A stretch of 64,000 nucleotides of DNA from positions 558,001 through 622,000 of the forward strand of contig OY762448.1 of NCBI GenBank assembly GCA_963665705.1. Direction: 5' to 3'. Shown in pieces: positions 25,537 through 35,522 of the stretch (within the stretch, counting starts at the first letter, position 1; the number at the start of each line of letters is the position of its first letter). The translations under genes and the position numbers were made by a program. The notes under the pieces were generated by a model, which was not told where the DNA came from, did not search any database, and was given only the letters and a program-made list of their open reading frames with translations. The stretch comes from Saccharicrinis sp963665705 (GTDB taxonomy: Bacteria; Bacteroidota; Bacteroidia; Bacteroidales; Marinilabiliaceae).

Positions 25537-27108
25537 ATGAAGAAGGACATAGCATTACGATTAACTCCAAAAGAAGCTTCTGATGAAAAGTATTATAAAT
25601 CATTGGTAGCAAAGAAAATGAAAGTGAGCCCGGATCACATTACGGCCATCAGAGTTCGTAAAAGATCTATCGATGCACGTCAACATCAGGTAATGGTTCA
25701 ATTATATCTTGATGTGTATGCAAATGCACCAGCTCCTGAACTCGAAATTGTAAATTTTGAATATCAGGATGTTTCCAATAAACCAGAAGTTGTGGTTGTT
25801 GGTGCTGGTCCTGGAGGTTTGTTTGCGGCTCTTCGATTAATAGAATTAGGTTTAAAGCCAATCGTTCTGGAAAGGGGTAAAGATGTCAATGAGCGGAAAA
25901 AGGATCTTGCTCTTTTAAACCGAAATAATCCGGTTAATCCCGAATCAAACTATGCTTTTGGAGAAGGTGGAGCAGGTACTTTTTCTGATGGGAAACTCTA
26001 CACCAGAAGTACAAAAAGAGGTGATTTTAAAAAGATTTTAAATGTACTTCGTTTTCATGGAGCGCAAGATGATATTTTAATAGACTCACATCCTCATATT
26101 GGAACAGATAAATTGCCAGGTGTTATTAAGGCAATGCGCGAATCTATAATTAAAGCTGGTGGAGAAGTTTTATTTAACTCCAGGGTTGTAGATTTGGTAA
26201 TAGAAAACCAGCAGGCTAAAGGAGTGGTTCTGAAAGATAATACTAAGATTATTTCTGAAGCCGTAATTTTAGCTACGGGTCATTCTGCAAGAGATGTTTA
26301 TAGAATGTTGCACGAAAAGGCCATTGAGCTTGAAGCAAAAACCTGGGCTATGGGAGTTCGTGTTGAGCATCCTCAAGAATTGATTGATCAGATTCAATAT
26401 CATTCTCCTGAAGGAAGAGGTGAATATCTTCCTGCTGCATCCTATAGTTTTTCTTGTCAGGTAGAAGAGAGAGGCGTGTATTCTTTTTGTATGTGTCCAG
26501 GAGGTTTTGTCGTTCCAGCTATGACAGGAGAAAATGAGATGGTGGTCAATGGTATGTCTCCTTCCCAAAGAAATTCGCCTTATGCTAATTCAGGAATGGT
26601 GGTTGAAATTCGTCCTGAAGATATTCCTGATGAATTTAAAAATCATGGTGTGCTGGCCGGGTTAGAGTATCAAAAAGAAGTAGAGCGGTTGTGTTACATC
26701 AATGGGGGTAATAATTTAATTGCTCCTGCTCAGCGTTTAACTGATTTTGTGGATTCAAAATTATCTTTTGATTTACCTCCTACCTCCTATGTTCCCGGAA
26801 CTATTGCTTCACCATTGCATTTTGTACTTCCTGAAGGTATAGCTAACAGGTTGCAAGGAGGTTTTAAGCAATTTGGAAAATGGGCTAAAGGATTTATAGA
26901 ACCAGAAGCTATTGTTATAGGAACCGAATCAAGGACTTCCTCTCCGGTGAGAATTCCTCGAGATCCATATACATTTCAGCATAGTCAGATTCAAGGTCTA
27001 TTCCCATGTGGAGAAGGTGCGGGATACGCAGGGGGTATTGCTTCATCTGCTATTGATGGTGAAAAATGTGCAGATGCAGTGAGTCTAATGCTTGAAGGAA
27101 GTATCTGA
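25537..27108 (+). CDS. FAD-dependent oxidoreductase of the COG2509 (YhiN-unlike) family
   Basis: This protein is about 523 residues long from ATG 25,537. The N-terminal 80 residues form a separate small domain, and the FAD-binding Rossmann loop VVVGAGPGGLFAALRLIELG follows at about residues 87-106. Other features are YAFGEGGAGTFSDGKLYTR, GHSARDVYRMLHEK and a C-terminal FAD motif, GLFPCGEGAGYAGGIASSAI. The family is annotated as uncharacterised FAD-dependent dehydrogenases. Substrate and partner are unknown; the protein is soluble. It is a single-gene unit with its own promoter, and the TTG at 25,531 is an unlikely alternative start. Confidence 0.85.
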   Translation: MKKDIALRLTPKEASDEKYYKSLVAKKMKVSPDHITAIRVRKRSIDARQHQVMVQLYLDVYANAPAPELEIVNFEYQDVSNKPEVVVVGAGPGGLFAALRLIELGLKPIVLERGKDVNERKKDLALLNRNNPVNPESNYAFGEGGAGTFSDGKLYTRSTKRGDFKKILNVLRFHGAQDDILIDSHPHIGTDKLPGVIKAMRESIIKAGGEVLFNSRVVDLVIENQQAKGVVLKDNTKIISEAVILATGHSARDVYRMLHEKAIELEAKTWAMGVRVEHPQELIDQIQYHSPEGRGEYLPAASYSFSCQVEERGVYSFCMCPGGFVVPAMTGENEMVVNGMSPSQRNSPYANSGMVVEIRPEDIPDEFKNHGVLAGLEYQKEVERLCYINGGNNLIAPAQRLTDFVDSKLSFDLPPTSYVPGTIASPLHFVLPEGIANRLQGGFKQFGKWAKGFIEPEAIVIGTESRTSSPVRIPRDPYTFQHSQIQGLFPCGEGAGYAGGIASSAIDGEKCADAVSLMLEGSI

Positions 27109-27155
27109 TCTTAAGAAAAGAAAATTTTTTATTCCGGGATTATATAATTTGTCAT

Positions 27156-27911
27156 TTATCTTCTTTTAAACTCACTAAGCGTAATGGCTGTTGCTGTAGA
27201 TACATTTAACGATTCTGAATGAATGGGGTTGGTTGAGAATGATGGAATCAGTAATTTATCTGTAACAAGACTTTCAATTTGAGGAGAAATACCTTTTCCT
27301 TCATTTCCCATTACTATAATTCCTGACGAACTCAAGGTCTTTGAATAGATATTTTCACCATCTAAAAAAGTACCATATATAGAAATATCTTTCTTTTGCG
27401 CTTGCAGAAGAAATTGGTCAAGGTTGGTGTAAAAAAGGTTGATCCGTGCGATTGCCCCCATCGTTGCTTGAATAACTTTAGGATTGTATGCATCTGCCGT
27501 ATGATTTGAGCATACAATGTTTTTAATTCCAAACCAGTCTGCCAGTCTAATGATAGTTCCCAGGTTACCCGGATCTTGAATGTCGTCAAGAGCGAGAGTC
27601 AATTCATTTTCAAGATTCTGATTATGAATTTCTTTTTGATGAATTTCGCAAATAGCTATTACAGAAGGCGGGGTTTTAAGTTGAGTGATCTTTTTTAATT
27701 GAGTCCCATCGCAATCAAATTTTTCTTCTGCTTTTATCTGCACATTCTCATCAAGCCATTCTTGAGTTGCAAATAGCCACTTAATATCAATGGAAGAATC
27801 TGATAAATCAGATACTAATTTCTCCCCTTCAGCAATAAATAGCTGATTGATATCTCTGTATTTTTTCTTAGAAAGTGAATTGATTAATTTTATTTTACTC
27901 TGACTGATCAT
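27156..27911 (-). CDS. SpoU/TrmH-family RNA 2'-O-methyltransferase
   Basis: This 251-residue protein carries the three SPOUT motifs: LDDIQDPGNLGTIIRLADWF (motif 1), IVMGNEGKGIS (motif 2) and SESLNVSTATAI (motif 3). An N-terminal substrate-binding part of about 100 residues is present, as in RlmB/TrmH-like rRNA methyltransferases. It should 2'-O-methylate a ribose in rRNA or tRNA with SAM; which one is not clear. It is divergent from tamL with about 140 bp between the two genes. Confidence 0.9.
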   Translation of the reverse strand: MISQSKIKLINSLSKKKYRDINQLFIAEGEKLVSDLSDSSIDIKWLFATQEWLDENVQIKAEEKFDCDGTQLKKITQLKTPPSVIAICEIHQKEIHNQNLENELTLALDDIQDPGNLGTIIRLADWFGIKNIVCSNHTADAYNPKVIQATMGAIARINLFYTNLDQFLLQAQKKDISIYGTFLDGENIYSKTLSSSGIIVMGNEGKGISPQIESLVTDKLLIPSFSTNPIHSESLNVSTATAITLSEFKRR

Positions 27912-28053
27912 TTTTTATTGTTTAAGCTGATGCAAATTTACTTTATTCCATTGGATTTAGATACTTTTGCATAAAAATTGCAGAAGGGTGTCAAAAAATA
28001 TCCCAACTTTAAAACTAATCTGATATTTTAGCAATAAAAAGTTAACTCGTACA

Positions 28054-30351
28054 TTGAAGAAAATTCTTTTTTATATCATCTTCGTTCTATTTATAAGTAG
28101 TTGTAGTACTGTAAAGCATGTGCCTGCAAATTCGTATTTGTTGAATGAGGTAGATATTCATAATACTGCCCGAAATATACCTAAGGAAAGGTTTACTCCG
28201 TATATGAAACAAACCTCTAATATTCAGATTTTTGGAATGTTTAAATTTCATTTGTGGTTGTATAACTTGGCTGGAAAAGATTCTACAAAAGGTTTTAATA
28301 AATGGTTGAAACGAATAGGGGAGGAACCTGTGTTGTATGATCCATTTCTTACAGGACAGACGATGTCTCAATTAGAACTCTTTATGCATAATAAAGGATA
28401 TTATCATGCGGAAGTGGATACCCTTGTGAAGTATAAAAAGAATAAGGCAAAGGTTAAATATTTAATTAAAGCAGGCGATCAATTTATTCTAGAAAAACTT
28501 GGGTATAAGGCTGAAGATACTGTAATTCAGAAACTGGTTGAAGAAGATGTTAAAAATAGTCTGCTTAAGGAAGGTGGTCCTTTTGATGTATCGATGCATG
28601 ATGGAGAAAGAGAACGGATTACTAAATACCTGCGAGATAGAGGATATTTTAGTTTCTCAAAAGAATTTATCTACTTTAAAGCGGATAGTTCTTTGGGTGG
28701 TAATAGAGTGATTGATTCTGTATTAATAAAAAATGCAAGTGTAGAAATATCAAAACAAAAAGATTCAGCATTCGTTCATCCGACTTATCGAATTAATAAA
28801 GTATTTTTCAGAACAAATTTTGATCCGCATAAAGCTCTAAACGAAAAGGAAAGTTATTATGCTCAATTTGATACCACAAAGTATGGCGACTTTCAATTTC
28901 TTTATATCGATAAATTAAATCTGAAGCCAGATGTTCTGGTTAGTTCAACATATATTACGCCAGGTCAGCTTTTTCAGGCAAATTTGGTTGATAAAACTAA
29001 AAACTTACTATCGAGTTTGCGGTTATACAGGTTTATTAATATTCGTTTTGAAGAAGTTAATAATGCTACGAGTAATATTGATGGTTCCAGGTTGTTGAAT
29101 TGTTATATACAATTGATTCCTGCTAAGTTTCAATCCTATTCTATTGATGTAGAAGGTTTAAATTCATCTGGGAATTTAGGAGCTGGGGGAAACTTAGAAT
29201 ACCAACATAAAAATTTATTTAAAGGAGCTGAAGAATTTTCTTTTAATATTGGTGGGTCTATGCAAAATCAGTCCAATAGTAGTAAGGAGCAGTTTAGTAC
29301 TATTGAGTTTGGTGTTGAATCAAAAATAGTTTTTCCAAAATTTTGGATGCCCTTTCAAATTAAAAAATTTCGTCAGCGTTTTAATCCTAAAACATCATTG
29401 TCTGTTGCATATAATTATCAAGAAAGGCCTGATTATACACGAACTATTGCTAATGGTAAAATTAGTTATTTGTGGAATTCAAGTAAAAAGGTGTCTCATC
29501 AATTTACACCCTTGGGTATTAATTTCGTACTAATTCCAACGATTGATGATGATTTTTGGAGCTTAATTGAAGGTAATTATTTAGGTTATTCATATCAGGA
29601 CCACCTGATCACCAATACATCTTACTCTTTAGTATATAATCAACAAGAAGTAAATAAAAGAAAAGACTTTCTATATGTAAACTGGAATATTGAAGAAGCT
29701 GGTAATTTTTTAAATTTATGGGCCAGAGCTATATCAGATAAATCTCAGGAAGGATATTATGAAACATTTGGAGTTCGGTATGCACAATATGTTCAAAGTG
29801 ATATTGATTTAAGATACCATCATTACCTTAATAAGGTAAATAGTATGGCTTATAGATTTTATCTTGGAGTTGGTTATCCATATGGTAATTACAATGTGTT
29901 GCCTTTTGAAAAAAGATATTTCTCCGGGGGAGCTAATAGTATACGAGCATGGCCTGTACGAGGTATCGGTCCGGGGTCTTACGATTCAGAAGATTCAGAT
30001 TATTATAATCAAACCGGAGATATTAAATTGGAGTTTAATGCAGAGTATCGCTTTAAGTTGTTTTGGATACTCGAAAGTGCTTTGTTTCTGGATGTAGGTA
30101 ATATTTATACCATTAGAAAAGATATTAGTCCGGATGGAGGATTGTTTGAATTCGATAATTTCACCAGTAAACTTGCAGTAGGTACAGGGTTAGGGTTGAG
30201 ATTTGATTTTAAATATTTTATTTTCAGATTGGATTCAGGAATGAAATTAAGAAATCCGATAGAAAACAAGGGGCATCGATGGATTCCCGGAACAAGAAAA
30301 TATACATGGGATGATTTTGCAATGAATTTTGCAATTGGTTATCCTTTTTAA
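28054..30351 (+). CDS. tamL: Omp85-family outer-membrane assembly lipoprotein (TamL-like)
   Basis: This 765-residue protein has a lipoprotein signal ending LFISSCST, then POTRA-like periplasmic domains (for example TGQTMSQLELFMHNKGYYHA and YITPGQLFQANLVDKTKNLL) and a C-terminal 16-stranded barrel. The barrel ends FAMNFAIGYPF with a terminal aromatic residue. It carries the Omp85 segment FSGGANSIRAWPVRGIGPGS, with the RxWPxRG-like motif. A lipid-anchored Omp85 is typical of TamL, the Bacteroidota partner of TamB. The only start in frame is TTG at 28,054; a stop lies upstream in frame and no ATG comes before the signal peptide. Confidence 0.85.
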   Translation: MKKILFYIIFVLFISSCSTVKHVPANSYLLNEVDIHNTARNIPKERFTPYMKQTSNIQIFGMFKFHLWLYNLAGKDSTKGFNKWLKRIGEEPVLYDPFLTGQTMSQLELFMHNKGYYHAEVDTLVKYKKNKAKVKYLIKAGDQFILEKLGYKAEDTVIQKLVEEDVKNSLLKEGGPFDVSMHDGERERITKYLRDRGYFSFSKEFIYFKADSSLGGNRVIDSVLIKNASVEISKQKDSAFVHPTYRINKVFFRTNFDPHKALNEKESYYAQFDTTKYGDFQFLYIDKLNLKPDVLVSSTYITPGQLFQANLVDKTKNLLSSLRLYRFINIRFEEVNNATSNIDGSRLLNCYIQLIPAKFQSYSIDVEGLNSSGNLGAGGNLEYQHKNLFKGAEEFSFNIGGSMQNQSNSSKEQFSTIEFGVESKIVFPKFWMPFQIKKFRQRFNPKTSLSVAYNYQERPDYTRTIANGKISYLWNSSKKVSHQFTPLGINFVLIPTIDDDFWSLIEGNYLGYSYQDHLITNTSYSLVYNQQEVNKRKDFLYVNWNIEEAGNFLNLWARAISDKSQEGYYETFGVRYAQYVQSDIDLRYHHYLNKVNSMAYRFYLGVGYPYGNYNVLPFEKRYFSGGANSIRAWPVRGIGPGSYDSEDSDYYNQTGDIKLEFNAEYRFKLFWILESALFLDVGNIYTIRKDISPDGGLFEFDNFTSKLAVGTGLGLRFDFKYFIFRLDSGMKLRNPIENKGHRWIPGTRKYTWDDFAMNFAIGYPF

Positions 30352-30371
30352 GGATGGAGTGAATAAAGCAT

Positions 30372-30413
30372 AAAAAAAGCTGGCTAGAAAAATTCAGCCA
30401 GCTTATATATTTT
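30372..30413. terminator. shared terminator between tamL and the convergent aldolase gene
   Basis: AAGCTGGCT and AGCCAGCTT form a 9-bp stem with a 10-nt loop. An A run lies on one side and TTATATATTTTATTT on the other, so it can end transcription from both directions. Confidence 0.75.
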
Positions 30414-30428
30414 ATTTCAAAGTATAAA

Positions 30429-31424
30429 TTATGCTTTTTCAGCAGAACCCAATACGTTGATATTTTTGTTCATGTAAAGATCCTTTAATAAATCACGAGC
30501 TGGTCCTAAATATTTTCTTGGATCAAATTCTCCTGGATTTTCAGTCATTACTTTACGAACAGCAGCAGTCATAGCGATACGACCATCAGAGTCAATGTTG
30601 ATTTTACAAACTGCAGATTTAGCAGCTTTACGTAATTGCTCTTCGGGAATACCAACAGCAGCTTTCATAGATCCACCAAATTCGTTAATTGTTTTAACGT
30701 GATCTTGAGGTACAGAAGAAGAACCGTGAAGTACGATAGGGAATCCTGGGATTCTTTTTTCGATTTCTTCTAGGATTTCAAATTTCAATGGTGGTGGAAC
30801 AAGGATACCTTCTGCATTTTTAGTACACTGCTCTGGAGTAAATTTATGAGCTCCGTGAGATGTACCAATAGAAATAGCTAATGAATCAACACCAGTTCTT
30901 TTTACAAAATCTTCAACTTCTTCAGGTCTTGTGTAAGTAGACTCTTCAGCCACCACATCATCTTCAACACCTGCTAAAACACCAAGCTCACCTTCTACAG
31001 TTACACCGTGTGCATGAGCGTACTCAACAACTTTTTTAGTTAGTTCAACGTTTTCCTCGTAAGAGTGGTGAGAACCATCAATCATAACTGAAGAAAAACC
31101 GTTGTCGATACAATCTTTACAAAGTTCAAAAGTATCACCATGGTCTAAGTGAAGAACAACAGGGATTTTATAACCTAATTCTTCAGCATACTCCACAGCA
31201 CCTTTTGCCATGTTTCTTAATAAAGTAGCATTAGCATACTTTCTAGCACCTGCAGATACTTGAAGAATAACAGGAGATTTTGTCTCAACACAAGCTTGGA
31301 TGATTGCTTGCATTTGCTCTAGATTGTTAAAGTTATATGCTGGAATCGCATATCCACCTTCTACAGCTTTTTTGAACATCTCAGTAGTGTTCGATAAGCC
31401 TAGCTCTTTGTAATTAACTGCCAT
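30429..31424 (-). CDS. fba: class II fructose-bisphosphate aldolase, shorter (type B-like) form
   Basis: This 331-residue protein is a class II aldolase. It has VVLHLDHGDTFELC with the Zn-binding His, MIDGSHHSYEENVE, VEGELGVLAG and VLHGSSSVP. The many-residue insert that marks FbaA is absent, and the form resembles Gat/Kba-type and Bacteroides-type aldolases. It splits fructose-1,6-bisphosphate to GAP and DHAP in glycolysis, or possibly tagatose-bisphosphate; the sequence does not decide. Codon use is strongly biased, as in highly expressed genes. It is divergent from a second class II aldolase gene. Confidence 0.92.
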   Translation of the reverse strand: MAVNYKELGLSNTTEMFKKAVEGGYAIPAYNFNNLEQMQAIIQACVETKSPVILQVSAGARKYANATLLRNMAKGAVEYAEELGYKIPVVLHLDHGDTFELCKDCIDNGFSSVMIDGSHHSYEENVELTKKVVEYAHAHGVTVEGELGVLAGVEDDVVAEESTYTRPEEVEDFVKRTGVDSLAISIGTSHGAHKFTPEQCTKNAEGILVPPPLKFEILEEIEKRIPGFPIVLHGSSSVPQDHVKTINEFGGSMKAAVGIPEEQLRKAAKSAVCKINIDSDGRIAMTAAVRKVMTENPGEFDPRKYLGPARDLLKDLYMNKNINVLGSAEKA

Positions 31425-31545
31425 TTGATTATTAATTTATTGATTAAATGTTTGTTTTAAAGTTTTTGTCTGTACTAATCCCTAATGTGTCGAATAAGAG
31501 GCATTAATATAAATAGCGTTTGCTAGAGTGAATTTTTTGAGAGCG

Positions 31546-31576
31546 CAAAAATAATTATTCCTTCATTGTTATCCAA
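31546..31576 (-). promoter_or_regulatory. Bacteroidota-type promoter of the minus-strand aldolase gene
   Basis: On the minus strand TATTTTTG (31,553-31,546) is an exact TAnnTTTG element, with TTGG about 20 bp upstream as a -33 box. The start codon lies about 120 bp downstream. Confidence 0.65.
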
Positions 31577-31606
31577 TAATCTTTTATAATAAGGGGTGGT
31601 TAGTTG

Positions 31607-31614
31607 TATATTTG
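31607..31614 (+). promoter_or_regulatory. -7 element TATATTTG of fbaA
   Basis: TATATTTG matches the -7 consensus exactly and lies 133 bp before the fbaA start codon; a -33 box is not clear. The divergent promoters lie back to back within about 70 bp. Confidence 0.5.
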
Positions 31615-31747
31615 TTGTGATTCTAAATTGTAAATGTCTTTTTGATGAGTTATTCTGAACAAAATTTGATTTTATCTTGTTTTATTTTTCTTTAATACGG
31701 ATATTGCATGTTGAAATTATAAATCCAAAAATATATATTAATAAGTC

Positions 31748-32824
31748 ATGGGAAAAGTACTAGATGTAATTAAACCCGGTGTTGTTACTGGTGACGATGT
31801 TGCCAAATTATTTGAGGTTGCAAAAGAAAATGGTTTTGCAATACCAGCAGTAAATGTTGTTGGAACAGACTCTATTAACGGAGTTATTGAAGCTGCTAAA
31901 GTAGTGAATTCTCCAGTTATTATTCAGTTGTCTAATGGAGGAGCTGCTTTTTATGCAGGAAAAGGAATTGGTCTTTCAGGTCAGGAAGGTCAAATTTTAG
32001 GAGCTATCTCAGCTGCAAAACATGTTCACATCATGGCTGAAGCTTATGGTGTGCCTGTAGTACTTCATACTGACCATGCTGCTAAAAAATTATTACCATG
32101 GATTGATGGACTAATTGAGGCAGGTGAAAAGCATTTTGCTGAAACAGGAAAGCCTTTATTCAGTTCTCATATGTTAGATTTATCTGAGGAGCCTCTTGAC
32201 GAAAACCTTGCTACTTGTAAGCAGTATTTCGAAAGAATGAATAAGATAGGTATGACTATCGAGATTGAGTTAGGAATTACAGGTGGAGAAGAAGATGGTG
32301 TTGATAACTCTGATGTAGATAATGCACTTTTATATACTCAACCAGAGGAAGTAAATCAAGCTTATGAAGTATTGAGCTCAGTAGGTAAGAACTTTACTAT
32401 TGCTGCTTCATTTGGTAATGTTCATGGTGTTTATAAGCCAGGTAATGTTGTGTTGACTCCAAAGATTCTTGATAATTCACAAAAATATATCGCTGAAAAG
32501 CATGGTTTACCAACTAATCCTGTGAATTTTGTTTTCCATGGTGGTTCTGGTTCTACTTTAGAGGAAATCAGAGAAGCAATTGGCTATGGTGTAATTAAAA
32601 TGAATATTGATACTGATACACAATGGGCTACCTGGGATGGTATTCGTAAGTACGAAGCTGCAAATCGTGATTATCTTCAAGGTCAAATTGGTAACCCTGA
32701 TGGAGACGATAAGCCAAATAAAAAGTATTATGATCCACGTGTATGGTTAAGAAAAGGTCAGGAAACTTTAATTGAACGATTAAAAGTGGCTTTCAATGAT
32801 CTTAATTGTATAGATGTATTGTAA
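31748..32824 (+). CDS. fbaA: class II fructose-bisphosphate aldolase, FbaA type
   Basis: This 358-residue protein has the size and motifs of E. coli-type FbaA: VVLHTDHAAKKLLPWIDG with the metal-binding His, FSSHMLDLSEEPLDEN, FVFHGGSGSTLEEIREA and IKMNIDTDTQWATW. It should be the main glycolytic and gluconeogenic aldolase. It differs clearly from the divergent neighbour (331 residues, other subclass), so the two are not a recent duplication. A strong terminator follows. Confidence 0.95.
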   Translation: MGKVLDVIKPGVVTGDDVAKLFEVAKENGFAIPAVNVVGTDSINGVIEAAKVVNSPVIIQLSNGGAAFYAGKGIGLSGQEGQILGAISAAKHVHIMAEAYGVPVVLHTDHAAKKLLPWIDGLIEAGEKHFAETGKPLFSSHMLDLSEEPLDENLATCKQYFERMNKIGMTIEIELGITGGEEDGVDNSDVDNALLYTQPEEVNQAYEVLSSVGKNFTIAASFGNVHGVYKPGNVVLTPKILDNSQKYIAEKHGLPTNPVNFVFHGGSGSTLEEIREAIGYGVIKMNIDTDTQWATWDGIRKYEAANRDYLQGQIGNPDGDDKPNKKYYDPRVWLRKGQETLIERLKVAFNDLNCIDVL

Positions 32825-32846
32825 AAGTTTATAAAAATTATATTTA

Positions 32847-32880
32847 AGCCCCTTGTTGAATAAGCAGGGGCTTTTTTTTT
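32847..32880 (+). terminator. fbaA terminator
   Basis: AAGCCCCT and AGGGGCTT form the stem of a hairpin with a 12-nt loop, followed by nine T. It is a canonical intrinsic terminator 22 bp after fbaA. Confidence 0.9.
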
Positions 32881-32929
32881 ATGTGTTTTTTTTGTTTTTT
32901 AGCTGCTTCAAAATTGTAATGATTATCAA

Positions 32930-34315
32930 ATGTCAGAAATAAAAGAGAGTAAACGAGGTAATTTTAGTAGTAAATTTGGAGTTATTGCTGCAGCAGCAGG
33001 ATCTGCTGTCGGACTTGGTAATATTTGGAAGTTTCCATATATAACAGGACAGTATGGCGGTGCAGCTTTCTTGTTTGTTTATCTTGGTTTTATTTTAGCA
33101 ATAGGACTTCCGGTAATGATTTCAGAGTTGATTATTGGTCGTAAAGCAAAAAGAAATGCATTTGGTTCTTTTCGTAAGTTAGCGCCCAAATCGGTGTGGT
33201 TTGTTACGGGTTTTTTAGGTGTTGGAGCAGCTTATCTGATTCTTTCATTTTATGGAGTTGTAGCAGGTTGGGCCATGGATTATATAGCTGAATCAGTAAA
33301 AGGAACTTTTGTAGGAAAGACTCCAAAGGAAATATCTCAATATTTTAATCATTTTAGTTCGGAATCATTACGTCCTGTTTTATGGCAACTTGGATTTATG
33401 GTTTTAACAGCATCGATTGTGTTGATGGGTATTCAAAAAGGCATTGAACGATATTCAAAGATATTAATGCCGTTGTTAGTTGTATTACTGGTTGTTTTGG
33501 TATTTCGATCTGTTACATTACCCGGTGCAATGAAAGGAATAGAGTTTTTTCTTAATCCTGATTTTTCAAAATTGTCATGGGAGGGTGTATTGAATGCTTT
33601 AGGTCATGCCTTTTTTTCGTTGAGTTTGGGAATGGGAACACTTATAACATATGGTTCGTACATAGATAAGAAAAATAATTTGGGAAAAACCGCATTGCAG
33701 GTTACTATTGCAGATACGTTAATTGCTATTTTAGCAGGATTGGTAATTTTGCCAGCAGTTTTTGCTTTTAATCTGAAGCCAGGTGCCGGACCTGGATTGG
33801 TATTTAAAACACTACCTAATGTATTTATGCAAATGCCGGGAGGAAGCGTATTTGCTGTTATGTTTTTTGTGTTGTTAACCATAGCCGCGTTAACGTCATC
33901 TATTTCAATTTTGGAGGTAGTTGTAGCTTTCTTATCTGAAGAACTTAAAATAAGTAGAAAAGTGTCTACTGTTTTAGCAACGGTTTCTATTGCTTTTGTA
34001 GGTGTGTTCTGTTCTCTTTCATTAGGTCATATGGATGGCGCTGTATTTTTAGGTTTAAACTTTTTTGATACCTTAGATTTCTTTGCCGCAAATATTTTTC
34101 TTCCTTTTGGAGGGGCTATGATTTCATTGTTTATAGGTTGGAAGTTTGGTTATAAAAAAACTAAAGAAGAATTGTCTAATAATGGAAAAATCAGAGTTTG
34201 GTATTTGCATGCAGTCTTCTTTTCTTTAAAATATATTGCCCCTATCGCAATTTTGATTGTTGCTGCTTATGGTATTTATGAACAAGTTGAGACATATTTG
34301 GCTACTTTAGGGTAG
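32930..34315 (+). CDS. neurotransmitter:sodium symporter (NSS/SNF) family transporter
   Basis: This 461-residue inner-membrane protein has about eleven or twelve membrane segments and the NSS signature AVGLGNIWKFPYITGQYGGAAF near residues 27-48, which forms the Na+ and substrate sites in LeuT-like transporters. Another helix, HAFFSLSLGMGTLITYGSYI, matches TM6. It should import an amino acid with Na+, which fits a marine organism. The exact substrate is unknown. It follows the fbaA terminator and is probably a single-gene unit. Confidence 0.92.
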   Translation: MSEIKESKRGNFSSKFGVIAAAAGSAVGLGNIWKFPYITGQYGGAAFLFVYLGFILAIGLPVMISELIIGRKAKRNAFGSFRKLAPKSVWFVTGFLGVGAAYLILSFYGVVAGWAMDYIAESVKGTFVGKTPKEISQYFNHFSSESLRPVLWQLGFMVLTASIVLMGIQKGIERYSKILMPLLVVLLVVLVFRSVTLPGAMKGIEFFLNPDFSKLSWEGVLNALGHAFFSLSLGMGTLITYGSYIDKKNNLGKTALQVTIADTLIAILAGLVILPAVFAFNLKPGAGPGLVFKTLPNVFMQMPGGSVFAVMFFVLLTIAALTSSISILEVVVAFLSEELKISRKVSTVLATVSIAFVGVFCSLSLGHMDGAVFLGLNFFDTLDFFAANIFLPFGGAMISLFIGWKFGYKKTKEELSNNGKIRVWYLHAVFFSLKYIAPIAILIVAAYGIYEQVETYLATLG

Positions 34316-34384
34316 CTGTAAATTTTTAGAATTTTTTTGCATAACTTTATAGTGATGCTTTTTTAACCAAACCGTATATTAATT

Positions 34385-35428
34385 ATGTGGAAAGATTTTT
34401 TCTACTATTCCAGAAATGAGCAAAAGGGTATTGTTGTTCTTTTAATTTTAATCGCAATTGTAGTAATTGTTAGGGTTAGCCTGCCCTTTGTTCTTTTAAA
34501 TCAGGAACTTTCAGAAGGTCAGATAGCTTTTTTAGATAAAGTAAATACGATTAATCAAACTAGTGTTATGGCAAATCGTAGTCAGGATTCTTTATTTGTT
34601 TTTAATCCCAATTCAGTTTCAGAAGATGAAATGCGAAAATTAGGATTTTCTTCCTATCAACTTAAATCATTGATTGGCTATCGTAATAAGATTGGCCATA
34701 TTTCCACATTTAACGATTTGAAAAAAGTTTATGGAGTAGATTCTACTTTTATCTTGAAATACGCTGATTATATTCAATTTGACAAAACTAATCAGCTGAT
34801 AAAGAAGGATATAGACCATAAGGTGATTCGTTGGATTAATTTTAATAAAGTAGAAGCGCATTTTTGGGATGATATTGTTCAATCATCTAAAATTAGGGAT
34901 AGTATTAAGCATTTACTTCAAATAAAATTCATAACAAAACAATTGCCATTTAATACAGTAAGAGATTTTGATGATCATAGAATGTTGCTGTGGTTAGATA
35001 AAAATTCAAAATTAAAAACCAAAAATAGAATATTGGATTTATCAATAGAGTTAAATTCAACAGATACCATCGAGCTTAAGAAAATTAAAGGGATTGGTAG
35101 CGTTATTTCAAAAAGAATATTGAAGTATAGGGATTTACTTGGAGGATATGTAGAGGTAGATCAATTAAGAGAGGTTTACGGGATATCAGATACACTTTAT
35201 TCTGAGATTAAAAATCAGTTTGTTGTTGATTTATCAACAGTAAAAAGGATAGATCTTTCTAAAGATAAAATAAGCGAAATCTGTAGACATCCTTATTATA
35301 ATTATAAACAAACAATTGAGTTGAAGAATATTTTAAGAAAGGGCGTTGATTTTGATACCCTCAGCGTTTTGGATTCGAAAAATATTACAAAGGAGGACTG
35401 GTGTAAGATGAAAAAGTATTTGAAATAG
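34385..35428 (+). CDS. membrane-anchored helix-hairpin-helix (ComEA-like) protein
   Basis: This 347-residue protein has one N-terminal membrane helix (about residues 17-38) and then two or three HhH-type modules. The clearest is ELKKIKGIGSVISKRILKYR with the G-x-G-x-x hairpin; the others are SEDEMRKLGFSSYQLKSLIG and YVEVDQLREVYGISDTLYSE. The fold binds DNA non-specifically, as in ComEA, or serves as a protein-protein module. Such proteins are widespread and uncharacterised in Bacteroidota. It is a single-gene unit. Confidence 0.8.
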   Translation: MWKDFFYYSRNEQKGIVVLLILIAIVVIVRVSLPFVLLNQELSEGQIAFLDKVNTINQTSVMANRSQDSLFVFNPNSVSEDEMRKLGFSSYQLKSLIGYRNKIGHISTFNDLKKVYGVDSTFILKYADYIQFDKTNQLIKKDIDHKVIRWINFNKVEAHFWDDIVQSSKIRDSIKHLLQIKFITKQLPFNTVRDFDDHRMLLWLDKNSKLKTKNRILDLSIELNSTDTIELKKIKGIGSVISKRILKYRDLLGGYVEVDQLREVYGISDTLYSEIKNQFVVDLSTVKRIDLSKDKISEICRHPYYNYKQTIELKNILRKGVDFDTLSVLDSKNITKEDWCKMKKYLK

Positions 35429-35522
35429 GAGCCAGTAAAATAAAAACTAAATAATTTTTTAGTCGTAAATTAGCTTGTTTAAAGGTGTTTTATAGTTGGT
35501 TACAAAAAATATTAAATAAAAA

